Assembly (NCBI GenBank): GCA_017396085.1
Contig: JAFQNC010000020.1
Span: forward strand, 1 to 64,000
DNA: 64,000 nucleotides
Source: Tidjanibacter sp.
GTDB taxonomy: Bacteria; Bacteroidota; Bacteroidia; Bacteroidales; Rikenellaceae
Direction of reading: 5' to 3'
Below the pieces are notes generated by a model. It saw nothing but the letters and a program-made list of their open reading frames with translations. It ran no database searches and had not been told where the DNA came from. A program made the translations under genes and the position numbers. Positions 17,008 to 26,247 of the stretch are shown piece after piece (position 1 is the first letter of the stretch; every line of letters starts with the position of its first letter).

Positions 17008-17856
17008 CTACTTGCCCATCAGAAGTTCGCCAAATTCCGCCAGTGTGGGCACCGTGAGGTCGGGTTGGCGCACGGCCGCAGAGGCCACCTCCTCGGTGGT
17101 CTCGCCCGAGAGCACCAACACCCCAAAGGCTCCCGCATTGTGGGCCAAGGCAATGTCGGTGTAGATGCGGTCGCCACACATAGCAATCTCCTCCGCACGC
17201 ACTCCGTGGCGGTGCATTATGCCCTCCAACATCGAAGCATCGGGCTTGCCGAGGGTGATGTCGGGGGTGCGACCCGTGGCGTGCTCAATACACTTGCAAA
17301 TGGAGCCACAATCGACCAGTACAACCTCCTCGTTGGTGGGGCACACACGGTCGGGGTTGGTGGCAACATAGGGCACTCCTTGACTCGCCCACCACGCTGC
17401 ACGGCACAGTCGCTCGTAGGTGAGGGTTTTGTCGAAGGCAACCACCAGCACATCGGGCCTCTCCGCAGGGCTGTCGGCCACGCTCTCGTAGCCCGCTGCC
17501 TCAAACTGCCCAATCATACTCGGTGTGCCAAGCAGGAAGAGTCGGCGAGCCGAGGGGTGGTGGGTACGGAGGTAGTCAATGGTGGCTATGGTGGTGGTGT
17601 AGATGCGCTCCCTGCCACACTCAATGCCCATCGCAGCAAGGGCGGCAAGGTAGTCGTCAATGCTCTTGGAGGGGTTATTGGTCAGAAAAGAGTAGCCAAT
17701 GCCGTGGGCCTCCAAGTCGGCCAAAAATTTGTGGGTCCACGGGAAGAGCCTGCTACCCATATAGATTGTGCCGTCCATATCGAGGGCAACGTGGCGCAGG
17801 CGGGAGAGTCGCTTGCTCAACTCCTCGGGGCTGTATGGTGTGCGGTAGGTGGTCAT
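17008..17856 (-). CDS. HAD-IIA family sugar phosphatase (NagD-like)
   Basis: 282 residues with HAD motif I DMDGT (Asp26, Asp28), motif II FLTNNPS, the IIA-type cap in the middle, the motif III Lys in TLGKPDASML and motif IV CGDRIYTDIALA. HAD-IIA enzymes dephosphorylate small phosphate esters such as nucleotides, p-nitrophenyl phosphate or glycerol phosphates. It is 93 bp downstream of the glycerol-1-phosphate-dehydrogenase-like gene on the same strand, so a joint role (reduction to a polyol phosphate, then dephosphorylation) is plausible but inferred. Confidence 0.9.
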   Translation of the reverse strand: MTTYRTPYSPEELSKRLSRLRHVALDMDGTIYMGSRLFPWTHKFLADLEAHGIGYSFLTNNPSKSIDDYLAALAAMGIECGRERIYTTTIATIDYLRTHHPSARRLFLLGTPSMIGQFEAAGYESVADSPAERPDVLVVAFDKTLTYERLCRAAWWASQGVPYVATNPDRVCPTNEEVVLVDCGSICKCIEHATGRTPDITLGKPDASMLEGIMHRHGVRAEEIAMCGDRIYTDIALAHNAGAFGVLVLSGETTEEVASAAVRQPDLTVPTLAEFGELLMGK

Positions 17857-17870
17857 AGGGTGTGAAAAAA

Positions 17871-17930
17871 GATAGGAATAATAGGAGTGATAGGTGTGGT
17901 AGGGGTAATAGGAATGATAGGGGGGTGTAT
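17871..17930. repeat. nonamer array between two genes of one operon
   Basis: GATAGGAAT, AATAGGAGT, GATAGGTGT, GGTAGGGGT, AATAGGAAT, GATAGGGGG in exact 9-bp register. It fills most of the spacer between the dehydrogenase and phosphatase genes. Confidence 0.85.
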
Positions 17931-17949
17931 GGGAGGCGCGAAAGGGTTT

Positions 17950-19302
17950 CTACTCCGCAATCTCAAACACGCCACCCTCGCCAAAGACCTTCTCGGTCCA
18001 CTTCTCAAGCAGTCCGCAGCGCAGGCCGAGGTCGAGAATGGTGAAGCGGCGGCGTATCTTCACCGCTTTCATCACACTCTCCCTTAGGCGACTACGGCTG
18101 ATGCCAATCTCCTCCGGCTCGGTGGGGGCTCCCACCGCAGCAAGCAGGCTCTTGCACTGCTCAAAGGAGAAGAGTTGGCCTTGCAGGGCGGTGCGTATCT
18201 CTTTCCAATTGTTTTTGAGCGTTTCCAGTTGGCGGCGCAATTCGCGCTTGTTGATATACTTTGCCGAGGTCTCCTTCACGCCAATCAGGGGGAAGTCGGT
18301 ACCCTCGAATGTTACGAGTGCTTCAAGCCTTGCCTCCTCGGCGGTGGGCCAAGCAGCCACGGCCGAAGCCACGTCTAAGTGCTCGATGTCCTCCTCCAGC
18401 AGGCACTCATAGAGAGCCGTGGAGCAGAGCAAACCGATGGCAACCATAAAACCGTGCGAGGGACCTCCACCCTCACACTGCAAGTGCTCCATCTCCCATA
18501 GGCGGGCAAAGAGGTGGTCAGCACCACTTGCCGGGCGGCTGGAACGGTGGGCCTGCATTGCAAAACCACTCAACAGCAGTCCGTCAATAAGCCTCGTCAA
18601 AGCCTCGGTAGAGCCATTCCTTACCTCCTGCGGGTGGCTCAATGCCTCGCGCAAGCCGTCTTGCACAAGCGAGAAAGCAAACTCATCCATAGGCTCCACA
18701 CCCAAGCGGTCGGCAAGTATCCAGTCGGCACCGGTGGGTATCTTGGCCAACAGGTCGGCATAGCCACTGGCTATCATCTTGGGAGGGCAGGTGGCGATTA
18801 TGTCGGTGTCGGCAATCACGCCCTTGGGGGCAGAGCAGGGGAAGCTCTGCTTCATTCCCTCCTTGATTATGGGTGCTCCATAGGCGGTGTAGCCATCCAT
18901 AGAGACTGCCGTGGCCACCACCATATAGGGCCTGCCGATGTGGTAGGAGGATAGTTTTGTGAGGTCGTTGATTGTACCCGAGCCAATGGCCACAGCCACG
19001 GCATCGGTGGCGGAGAGTCTCTGGTCGAGCATCTCCACAAAGCCCCACTCGGCCACAAGACCGTTGGAGTCGAAGAGGTAGGGAGCCTCTTGTGTTATGC
19101 CGGCCTCGGAGAGAGATTTTTCCACCGCCTTGCCTGCAAGGGCATAGGTGTGGGAGTCGGCAACGATAATGGCCTTTTGTGCCCCGAAGAGTTCTCGGAA
19201 CATCGCACCACACTCGCCAACAACACCACGTCCAACCCTCAATGCGCGAGTGTCGGTGGCACGTTGGAGCGATATTTCAACCATCTCTTTGTTGCTTTTC
19301 AT
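17950..19302 (-). CDS. araM: sn-glycerol-1-phosphate dehydrogenase-like protein (AraM/EgsA family)
   Basis: 450 residues of the iron/zinc-dependent alcohol dehydrogenase superfamily, AraM/EgsA branch. Seen: the NAD-binding region AVAIGSGTINDLTK, the VATAVSMDGYTA segment, the metal-binding-type GADHLFARLWEME and a later His in GGPSHGFMVAIG. The family reduces dihydroxyacetone phosphate to sn-glycerol-1-phosphate; AraM in Bacillus is linked to the arabinose operon. An extra C-terminal 100 residues fits the longer members. Start 19302 is used; a second ATG at 19284 is possible. A good promoter lies upstream. Exact substrate is uncertain. Confidence 0.85.
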   Translation of the reverse strand: MKSNKEMVEISLQRATDTRALRVGRGVVGECGAMFRELFGAQKAIIVADSHTYALAGKAVEKSLSEAGITQEAPYLFDSNGLVAEWGFVEMLDQRLSATDAVAVAIGSGTINDLTKLSSYHIGRPYMVVATAVSMDGYTAYGAPIIKEGMKQSFPCSAPKGVIADTDIIATCPPKMIASGYADLLAKIPTGADWILADRLGVEPMDEFAFSLVQDGLREALSHPQEVRNGSTEALTRLIDGLLLSGFAMQAHRSSRPASGADHLFARLWEMEHLQCEGGGPSHGFMVAIGLLCSTALYECLLEEDIEHLDVASAVAAWPTAEEARLEALVTFEGTDFPLIGVKETSAKYINKRELRRQLETLKNNWKEIRTALQGQLFSFEQCKSLLAAVGAPTEPEEIGISRSRLRESVMKAVKIRRRFTILDLGLRCGLLEKWTEKVFGEGGVFEIAE

Positions 19303-19341
19303 TGTGCGTTTTGGCCTCTCCCTTGTGGCCGTTTCAACCTA

Positions 19342-19371
19342 CAAATATAGTGATATTTTGACAATATCCAA
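19342..19371 (-). promoter_or_regulatory. promoter of the araM-phosphatase unit
   Basis: TATATTTG on the minus strand (19342-19349) with TTG 19 bp further upstream (19369-19371), a close match to the Bacteroidota consensus. Confidence 0.8.
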
Positions 19372-19683
19372 AAACCGAGCCTACGATGCCATTCAACCAC
19401 TCCTTGCTCTACGGAGGGGAGAGTGATTGAAAAGCCGAAAGGGCAGAGAAGAAATTGAAAATTGAAAATGGAAAATGGAAAATTGTGGTGCCTGCGGCGC
19501 ATTTTTTATCTTGGGTATTAAAAAAGATACCCAAGAGTAGTAGATGGCAGAGAGGTTGGCCGGGTCCACTAAAGCCCTTAAAGTCCTTAAGGGCCTTAAG
19601 GCAGGCGAGAGTCTGCGGCTCTGCCAACCGCACAAATCAGCAGTGGGTTTCCATTTTCAATTTTCCATTTTCAATTTTATTTG
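19372..19683. repeat. mosaic intergenic repeats between araM and yfhO
   Basis: GAAAATT/GAAAATG heptamers run at about 19453-19484. A module starting GTGGTGCCTGCGGCGCA follows (19487-19503) whose reverse complement recurs near 37768. A perfect palindrome CTTGGGTAT...ATACCCAAG is at 19510-19535. CTTAAAGTC-type nonamers run at 19567-19602, and TTTCCAT/TTTCAAT heptamers at about 19645-19678, ending five bases before the yfhO promoter. Confidence 0.85.
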
Positions 19684-19691
19684 TACTTTTG
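19684..19691 (+). promoter_or_regulatory. promoter -7 element of the yfhO-ftsX-uppP-truB-queA operon
   Basis: TACTTTTG, matching TAnnTTTG, directly downstream of a heptamer array and 44 nt before yfhO. Confidence 0.7.
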
Positions 19692-19735
19692 TGGGTTATA
19701 TTGCCTATTTGTGCACTTTTGTTATTGGACAACCG

Positions 19736-22156
19736 ATGAAAAACAACCGAAACATACTCCTGCGATACCTCCCACACATTGGTGCGGTGGTGCTCTTCCT
19801 GCTCCTCTCGTTGCTCTACTTCGAGCCCCAAATGGAGGGTAAGGCGCTCTCTATGGGCGACATCACCCAGTATGAGGGTATGAGTCGCGACATCAAACAG
19901 GCACAGGCCGCAGGCGAGGACCCGCAGTGGACCGGCAACGCCTTCGGCGGTATGCCCGCCTATATGATTAACATCGAGTATCCCTCGATGATTATCAAAA
20001 ACTGGAGCACCGACCTCGCCAACGCCTTCGGTAGGCCCGCAGTGTTGGTATTCCTCGCTCTGGTGAGTTTTTGGGCGATGTTGCTCCTGTGGGGAGTGAA
20101 CCCACTGGTTGCCATTGTGCCCGCCATTGCCTATGGTTTTTCCACCTACTCCATACTGATTATTGGCGCAGGACACATCACCAAGATGTTTGCCTTTGCC
20201 TATGCACCCCTGCTGGTGGGCGGAGTGGTCTACACTCTGCGTGGTAGGCGCATCATCTTGGGCGGACTGCTCACGGCACTCTTTGCCACCTTGCAGATTG
20301 CCGCCAACCACCCACAAATCACCTACTACTTCGCCTTTGTGTTGGTGGCTGTGTGGGTGAACTACCTTGTGGTGGCCATCAGGGAGAAGTGGGTGCCCCG
20401 ATTTGTGAAATCTACTCTCGTGTTGGCTGTGGCGGCTGTGTTGGCCGTGGGAGCCAACCTCTCCTCGCTCTACTACACCGCCCAGCACCAACCCGACACC
20501 ACACGTGGGGGTAGCGAACTCGCCGAAGGCGCACAGGGCGCAGGTGAGGATGGCGGACTTGATATTGCCTACGCTACGGCGTGGAGTTATGGCCGCACCG
20601 AGAGCCTCAATATGTTCATCCCCAATCTGATGGGTGGCTCTTCAAGCGGTGGTTTTGCGGCCGATGGAGAGGTGGCAGCCTCGTTGCGCCCCTATGGAGC
20701 CCGAAGCCTTGCCACTCAACTGCCCGCCTACTGGGGCGACCAGCCGATGACCGCAGGGCCCACCTACGTTGGTGCCGCAGCACTGCTCTTGGCGGTGTTG
20801 GCTCTGGTGTTGTTGCGTGGCAGGGAGAAGTGGTGGATTGTGGCAGTGAGCGTGTTTGCGTGGTTGCTCTCGTTGGGTAGCAACCTGATGTGGTTCACGG
20901 AGTTGATGTTCAAGTGGCTACCCACCTACGACAAGTTCCGAGCCGTATCCACAGCCCTCGTGGTGGTGCAGTGGAGTGTGCCCCTGCTGGGCGCATTGGT
21001 GCTGTGGCGCATTTGGAAGGGCGATTACGATAGGCGCACTCTCCTTGTGGGAGTGGGCAAGGCGGCTGCCATTTTGGGAGGCCTTGCGCTTGTGTTCGTG
21101 CTCTTCGGCAGGGCAATGTTCTCCTTTGAGGCCCCCTATGACGGGCAGATGGGCCTGCCTGCCGATGTGTTGGCCGCAATGCAGAGCGAGAGGGCCTCGA
21201 TGCTCGTGGGCGATGCTGTAAGGTCGCTGGTCTTTGTGCTCCTCACCGCAGGTCTGGTTGCCCTCTATGGATGGGGCAAGATGCGCAAGGGAGTGATGCT
21301 GGCCCTTGTGGGAGTGCTCATTGGGGTGGATATGATTGGCGTGGATGTGCGCTACCTTTCGTGGGGCGACTTTGTGAGGCCCGCCGAGACCACCATACAG
21401 CCCACCGAGGCCAACCGTCAGATTATGGCCGATGGGAGCCTCGGCTACCGAGTGGCCAACCTTGCTGTGAGCACCTTCAACGATGCCACAACGAGCTACT
21501 TCCACCGCTCGGTGGGTGGCTACCACGGAGCCAAACTCTCTCGCTACCAAGACCTCATAGACCACCAACTGTTGCGTGGTAACCCCGAGGTCTACGATAT
21601 GCTCAACACCAAGTACTTCATTGTGGCCGACAAGGAGAGCGGTGCCCCACAGGCGGTGCTCAACGAGGGGGCCAATGGTGCTGCGTGGTTTGTGGGCGAC
21701 ATCGTGTGGGCCTCCACTCCGCAGGAGGAGATGAGGGCATTAGACGGGCTTGATACCCGCACCGAGGCAGTGGTGGAGGAGCGTTACAGGGCAATGTTGG
21801 AGGGTGTGAACCTCGGAAGTGGCGAGGTGGAACTTGTTAAGTACAAACCCAACCACCTCTCCTATCGTTACAACTCGGCCGAGGGCGGATTGTGCGTCTT
21901 CTCGGAGATTTTCTACGACAAGGGATGGAAAGCCTATGTGGATGGCTGGGAAGCAAAATATTTGCGTGCCGACTACGTTCTACGTGCAATGGTGTTGCCC
22001 GCAGGCGAACACATCGTGGAGTGGAGATACAGGGCTCCGAAGTTTGCCCTTGTGGAGAGCATTACCCTTGGCTTCTCGATAGCCATACTCGGTGGGCTGC
22101 TGCTCTATGGGGTGGTGGAGATGGCAAAGTGCCGCCGAAGAAGAAGTGAAAAATAG
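19736..22156 (+). CDS. YfhO-family membrane protein (GT-C-like fold)
   Basis: 806 residues with about a dozen membrane helices in the first 560 residues and a C-terminal soluble part. The MGDITQYEGMSRDIKQ segment, TGNAFGGMPAY, the GHITKMFAFAYAPLL stretch and the NHPQITYYFAF motif are typical of large Bacteroidales YfhO proteins; YfhO of Firmicutes adds sugars to lipoteichoic acid, while the Bacteroidales role is unknown. The C-terminal KGWKAYVDG...VEWRYRAP strand region is also conserved. The frame is open upstream through repeats, but ATG 19736 follows the promoter. First gene of a long unit; ftsX follows by 15 bp. Confidence 0.85.
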   Translation: MKNNRNILLRYLPHIGAVVLFLLLSLLYFEPQMEGKALSMGDITQYEGMSRDIKQAQAAGEDPQWTGNAFGGMPAYMINIEYPSMIIKNWSTDLANAFGRPAVLVFLALVSFWAMLLLWGVNPLVAIVPAIAYGFSTYSILIIGAGHITKMFAFAYAPLLVGGVVYTLRGRRIILGGLLTALFATLQIAANHPQITYYFAFVLVAVWVNYLVVAIREKWVPRFVKSTLVLAVAAVLAVGANLSSLYYTAQHQPDTTRGGSELAEGAQGAGEDGGLDIAYATAWSYGRTESLNMFIPNLMGGSSSGGFAADGEVAASLRPYGARSLATQLPAYWGDQPMTAGPTYVGAAALLLAVLALVLLRGREKWWIVAVSVFAWLLSLGSNLMWFTELMFKWLPTYDKFRAVSTALVVVQWSVPLLGALVLWRIWKGDYDRRTLLVGVGKAAAILGGLALVFVLFGRAMFSFEAPYDGQMGLPADVLAAMQSERASMLVGDAVRSLVFVLLTAGLVALYGWGKMRKGVMLALVGVLIGVDMIGVDVRYLSWGDFVRPAETTIQPTEANRQIMADGSLGYRVANLAVSTFNDATTSYFHRSVGGYHGAKLSRYQDLIDHQLLRGNPEVYDMLNTKYFIVADKESGAPQAVLNEGANGAAWFVGDIVWASTPQEEMRALDGLDTRTEAVVEERYRAMLEGVNLGSGEVELVKYKPNHLSYRYNSAEGGLCVFSEIFYDKGWKAYVDGWEAKYLRADYVLRAMVLPAGEHIVEWRYRAPKFALVESITLGFSIAILGGLLLYGVVEMAKCRRRRSEK

Positions 22157-22171
22157 AACAACAACGATGAT

Positions 22172-23056
22172 ATGGGACAGACTAAAGGAAATAGCAGACT
22201 CAAACGTAAAGTGAGGGGCTCCTATGCCATCTCCACCGTGAGTATCGCTCTGGTGCTCTTCCTGCTTGCAGGGGTGGGCTACATCATCTGGAACCTCTCG
22301 AAGGCTACCGATGGGGTGAAGGAGCGTATGACCCTCTATGTGATGCTCTCCGATGCCGAGCCGGCCGAGGTAAAGGAGGAGGTGGGCTACAAATTGCGCT
22401 CGTTGGAGGGCGTGAAGGAGGCCTTGTTTGTGTCGAAGGCCGATGCAGCAGCCGAGATGAAGGAGTTTGTGGGGGGCGATGTGGAGGAGTTTTTGTCCTA
22501 CAACCCACTGCCCGACTCCTATGAGGTGAGGTTGCGTGCGAGTGAGTCGCCCAAGGCTCTTGTGGCCGCCATTGAGTCGCAGGTGAGCGAGTGGAAGGGC
22601 GTGGATGAGGTGGTCTACCAAAGGGCTGTGGTGGAGAATATGGACACCAACCTCGGCAAGTTTAAGATACTGTTGTTGCTCTTCGGGGGCGCACTGCTGG
22701 TGGTGTCGCTTGTGCTGCTGCGCAACACCATCCGTATGAGTGTCTTTGCCCACCGCACGCTCATCAACACGATGAAACTCGTTGGTGCCTCCAAGGGGTT
22801 TATCAAGAGGCCCTTCTTGGTTGATAGCCTGTGGCAGGGAGTTGTTGCGGCACTTTTGGCCTCGGGGCTCTTCTGGGGTATGGTTGTTGCGCTCAACGAG
22901 GGCCTGCCCTATGTTATGCTTGTGTCGAGTGTGGAGGTGTTGGCCACCATCTGCGGAGGTATCTTGGTGGGCGGAGTGCTCATCTCGGTGCTCTTCACCA
23001 ACTTTGCGCTCAACAAGTTTATCCGAATGAATAGTTCCAAAATACACATATATTAG
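22172..23056 (+). CDS. ftsX: Cell-division protein FtsX
   Basis: A 294-residue ABC-transporter-like permease that, with the ATPase FtsE, activates septal peptidoglycan hydrolases. Cytoplasmic N-terminus, first membrane helix at about 20-42, a periplasmic domain of about 120 residues and three C-terminal helices, as expected. The NTIRMSVFAHRTLINTMKLVGAS segment is the FtsX signature (seen around 189-211). It lies in the classic Bacteroidales order ftsX-DUF3098-uppP-truB-queA. ftsE is elsewhere. Confidence 0.94.
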   Translation: MGQTKGNSRLKRKVRGSYAISTVSIALVLFLLAGVGYIIWNLSKATDGVKERMTLYVMLSDAEPAEVKEEVGYKLRSLEGVKEALFVSKADAAAEMKEFVGGDVEEFLSYNPLPDSYEVRLRASESPKALVAAIESQVSEWKGVDEVVYQRAVVENMDTNLGKFKILLLLFGGALLVVSLVLLRNTIRMSVFAHRTLINTMKLVGASKGFIKRPFLVDSLWQGVVAALLASGLFWGMVVALNEGLPYVMLVSSVEVLATICGGILVGGVLISVLFTNFALNKFIRMNSSKIHIY

Positions 23057-23074
23057 TAAGAGGAGATAGATACT

Positions 23075-23389
23075 ATGGCAACAAAAAACCAACAAAAAAG
23101 TGCCCCTGCGAAGAAGAGCGGGGGTGCGGTGCAGACCTCTCCGAAGGGGACCGAGGTGCCCAAGGGCGAGGAGGTTGTCTTTGGGTGGAGCAACTACAAG
23201 TGGATGCTTGCGGGGGTGCTGACCATCGTGCTGGGCTTTGTGCTGATGGCCGGTGGTGGGAGCGATGTCCCCGGGGAGTTCAACTATGAGGAGATATTCT
23301 CGTGGAGGCGCATTGGGCTTGCCCCAATGGTGGTGCTGGCAGGCTTTGGCATTGTGGGCTACTCCATTATGAAGAAGAGTAAAAAATAA
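23075..23389 (+). CDS. DUF3098 small membrane protein
   Basis: 104 residues: a Lys/Ala-rich N-terminus, then FGWSNYKWMLAG with a first membrane helix, the GGGSDVPGEFNYEEIFSWRRIGLAP motif of DUF3098 (about 62-86), and a second helix ending in a basic tail. Function unknown. Its constant position between ftsX and uppP in Bacteroidota hints at a role in envelope synthesis. Confidence 0.88.
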   Translation: MATKNQQKSAPAKKSGGAVQTSPKGTEVPKGEEVVFGWSNYKWMLAGVLTIVLGFVLMAGGGSDVPGEFNYEEIFSWRRIGLAPMVVLAGFGIVGYSIMKKSKK

Positions 23390-23390
23390 A

Positions 23391-23416
23391 TTTTCAACTT
23401 TCAACTTTCAATTCTC
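23391..23416. repeat. short heptamer array before uppP
   Basis: TTTCAAC, TTTCAAC, TTTCAAT, TCTCTAA units immediately upstream of the uppP start codon. Confidence 0.65.
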
Positions 23417-23422
23417 TAACCG

Positions 23423-24220
23423 ATGTCGATTTTTGAAGCATTTATACTTGGTTTGGTGCAGGGACTCACAGAGTTTCTGCCCGTGAGCAGCAGTGGCCAC
23501 CTTCAGATTGCAAAAGAACTGCTGGGTGTGGAACTCACCGACAACATCGCCTTTGACGTAACCCTCCACTTCGCTACCGTGTTGAGCACCATTGTGGTGC
23601 TGTGGAGCGCAGTGAGGAGGCTCTTCACAGGCTTCTTTTCATTCCGCAAGGGTCCCGATATGACCTATGCGCTGAAAATCATCGTTTCGATGATTCCGGT
23701 GGGCATCGTGGGATTCCTGCTCAAAGACCAACTCAATGCAATGTTGGCCTCCGACTACATTATGGTCGTGGTGGGTGCAATGCTCCTGCTGACGGCTGCC
23801 CTGCTCACCTTTGCGCAGAGGGCCAAGCCGAGGAATAAGGAGGTTATCTCGTGGGGCGATGCGGCCATCATCGGTACCGCACAGGCTGTGGCTACAATGC
23901 CCGGTTTGAGCCGCTCGGGTACCACCATCGCCACAGGTCTGATTTTGGGCAACAAGAGGGCCGTTGTGGCCGAGTTCTCGTTCCTGATGGTGCTGTTGCC
24001 CATCATTGGCGAGTCGCTGTTGCAGGTTGTTGGTGGCGATTTCTTGGCACAGTCGGGCGTGGGTCTGCTCCCGCTGGCGGTGGGTTTTGTTACCGCCTTC
24101 GTTACGGGTGCGCTGGCGTGCAAGTTTATGATTAACATTGTGAACAAGGGTAAACTCTATTGGTTCGCACTCTACTGCCTTGTGGTGGGCTTGGTTGCCA
24201 TTGGCAGTTACTTCTTTTAA
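23423..24220 (+). CDS. uppP: Undecaprenyl-diphosphatase UppP (BacA)
   Basis: A 265-residue membrane enzyme that dephosphorylates undecaprenyl pyrophosphate to recycle the lipid carrier of cell-wall synthesis; confers bacitracin tolerance. The signature GLVQGLTEFLPVSSSGHL (about 10-27) and the second repeat GLSRSGTTI with catalytic Arg/Ser are visible, along with about eight membrane helices. Length is typical. It is followed by truB after 3 bp. Confidence 0.97.
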   Translation: MSIFEAFILGLVQGLTEFLPVSSSGHLQIAKELLGVELTDNIAFDVTLHFATVLSTIVVLWSAVRRLFTGFFSFRKGPDMTYALKIIVSMIPVGIVGFLLKDQLNAMLASDYIMVVVGAMLLLTAALLTFAQRAKPRNKEVISWGDAAIIGTAQAVATMPGLSRSGTTIATGLILGNKRAVVAEFSFLMVLLPIIGESLLQVVGGDFLAQSGVGLLPLAVGFVTAFVTGALACKFMINIVNKGKLYWFALYCLVVGLVAIGSYFF

Positions 24221-24223
24221 CCG

Positions 24224-25003
24224 ATGAGAGAGCCGATTTCAAAGCAAACCCCCTATCAGGAGGGGGTGGTGTTGGTGGTCGATAAACCCCTGCGCTGGAC
24301 CTCCTCGGATGTGGTCCGCAAGATTAAATATATGCTCCGCAAACTCGGCTACCCGAAGATTAAGATTGGCCACGCCGGCACGCTTGACCCTCTGGCTACG
24401 GGCGTGTTGGTGGTCTGCATCGGTAGGGCTACAAAGCGTGTAGACGAACTTCAAGCGGGCGAAAAGGAGTATGTGGCCGATGTTATGCTTGGCGCAACCA
24501 CCCCGAGTGGCGACCTTGAACACCCCGTAGACGCCACCTATCCCACCGACCACATCACGCGCGAGATGGTTGAAGAGGCCCTCCGTGGGCTCTGTGGCGA
24601 GCGTTTCCAACTCCCTCCCGTCTACTCGGCCAAGATGATTGACGGCCGTAGGGCCTACGACTATGCCCGAGAGGGAGAGCAGGTGGAGATGCGCAGGTCG
24701 CTGATTAACATCTACGAAATGGAGATTTTGGACTACGAGTTGCCACTCGTGCGCGTGCGCGTGCGTTGTAGTAAAGGTACCTACATCCGCTCACTCGCTT
24801 TTGAGATTGGAGAGGCACTCGGTAGTGGCGCCCACTTGGTGGGACTGCGCCGCACTCGTAGCGGAGAGCAGAGGGTGGAGGATGCCTACTCCCTCGAAGA
24901 GGTGGTCGGAATTATGTCGCTCGACCCCGAAAAAGAACTCGCCCAAATGCACAACAGCGAGGCGCACAAGGGAAGCGGCAGAAAATTTTTGGATGTTAAG
25001 TGA
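24224..25003 (+). CDS. truB: tRNA pseudouridine-55 synthase TruB
   Basis: 259 residues. Makes pseudouridine 55 in the T-loop of tRNAs. Catalytic Asp55 lies in GHAGTLDPLATG; the VYSAKMIDGRRAYDYAR motif and the CSKGTYIRSLA motif are present. The C-terminal extension seen in longer TruBs is short. Tightly spaced behind uppP, so co-translated from the operon mRNA. Confidence 0.97.
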   Translation: MREPISKQTPYQEGVVLVVDKPLRWTSSDVVRKIKYMLRKLGYPKIKIGHAGTLDPLATGVLVVCIGRATKRVDELQAGEKEYVADVMLGATTPSGDLEHPVDATYPTDHITREMVEEALRGLCGERFQLPPVYSAKMIDGRRAYDYAREGEQVEMRRSLINIYEMEILDYELPLVRVRVRCSKGTYIRSLAFEIGEALGSGAHLVGLRRTRSGEQRVEDAYSLEEVVGIMSLDPEKELAQMHNSEAHKGSGRKFLDVK

Positions 25004-25072
25004 AACAAAATCACGAAATAAACGTAAATAATTTGTTTGGCATCTATTCAACACACACATTTAGATAAGAGT

Positions 25073-26122
25073 ATGAAACTTTCACAGTACAACTACGACT
25101 TTTCGGCCGACCTGCTGGCCAAATATCCCACCGAAGACCGTGATGAATCACGTCTGCTCGTGCTCCACCGCAACACCGGAGAGATTGAGCACAGGGTGTT
25201 TAAGGATATTCTCGACTACTTCGAGGAGAAGGATGTCTTTGTATTCAACAATACCAAAGTGTTCCCCGCAAGGCTCTATGGCAACAAAGAGAAAACCGGT
25301 GCAGAGATTGAGATTTTCCTGCTCCGTGAGCTCAACAAAGACCTCCGCCTGTGGGACGTGCTGGTGGACCCCGCACGCAAAATCCGCATCGGCAACAAAC
25401 TCTACTTTGGTGATGATGATGCACTCGTGGCTGAGGTGATTGACAATACCACCTCGCGTGGTCGCACCCTGCGCTTCCTCTACGATGGCTCCTATGAGGA
25501 GTTCCGTGAGGTGTTGCACCAGATGGGTAACACCCCCATTCCCAAGTGGATACGTGAGAGGGCCGAACCCATTGACGCAGAGCGTTACCAGACCATCTAC
25601 GCCAAGGTAGAGGGTGCAGTGGCAGCCCCCACCGCAGGTCTTCACTTCAGCAAGCACCTCCTCAAAAGGATGGAGATTAAGGGCGTGGACTCGGCCGAAA
25701 TTACCCTCCACGTGGGACTCGGCAATTTCCGCACCGTGGATGTGGAGGACCTCACCAAGCACAAAATGGACTCCGAGCAAATCTTCATTCCGGAGCAGAC
25801 CGCCAAGGTGGTTAATGCCGCCAAGGAGAGCGGACACCGCGTGTGTGCAATCGGTACCACCGTGCAGCGCACAATGGAGAGTTCGGTGTCTACCACCGGT
25901 ATGCTCAAGCCCTATGAGGGTTGGACTAACAAGTTCATCTTCGCACCCTACGACTTCAGCGTGGCCGACTCAATGGTGAGCAACTTCCACCTGCCCGGCT
26001 CCACCCAGTTGATGATGGTGGCAGCCTTCGGTGGCTACGAGAAGGTTATGCACGCCTACAAGGTGGCCATCGAGGAGGGGTATCGCTTCGGCACCTACGG
26101 CGATGCAATGCTTATTATCTAA
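25073..26122 (+). CDS. queA: S-adenosylmethionine:tRNA ribosyltransferase-isomerase QueA
   Basis: 349 residues, converting preQ1 in tRNA to epoxyqueuosine using SAM. Family motifs include [11 protein letters not shown], the [13 protein letters not shown] stretch, [10 protein letters not shown] and the C-terminal [16 protein letters not shown]...[12 protein letters not shown] block. The open frame begins at 25037 but [10 protein letters not shown] at 25073 is the family N-terminus. Last gene of the operon, with a terminator at 26183. Usual length. Confidence 0.97.
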   Translation: MKLSQYNYDFSADLLAKYPTEDRDESRLLVLHRNTGEIEHRVFKDILDYFEEKDVFVFNNTKVFPARLYGNKEKTGAEIEIFLLRELNKDLRLWDVLVDPARKIRIGNKLYFGDDDALVAEVIDNTTSRGRTLRFLYDGSYEEFREVLHQMGNTPIPKWIRERAEPIDAERYQTIYAKVEGAVAAPTAGLHFSKHLLKRMEIKGVDSAEITLHVGLGNFRTVDVEDLTKHKMDSEQIFIPEQTAKVVNAAKESGHRVCAIGTTVQRTMESSVSTTGMLKPYEGWTNKFIFAPYDFSVADSMVSNFHLPGSTQLMMVAAFGGYEKVMHAYKVAIEEGYRFGTYGDAMLII

Positions 26123-26182
26123 TGTGAGGTTTGCTAAACTCGGATATACTTTAGACACGACTTTCTTGTCGTACATCAAATA

Positions 26183-26217
26183 AAAAAACGGCACCATCAT
26201 CGGGTGCCGTTTTTTTG
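26183..26217. terminator. bidirectional terminator between queA and the small HTH gene
   Basis: CGGCACC (26189-26195) pairs with GGTGCCG (26203-26209), with an A run before and a T run after. It can stop transcripts from both convergent sides. Confidence 0.9.
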
Positions 26218-26247
26218 TTGTGCTCTCCGCACACGTGGGGACTTTGC

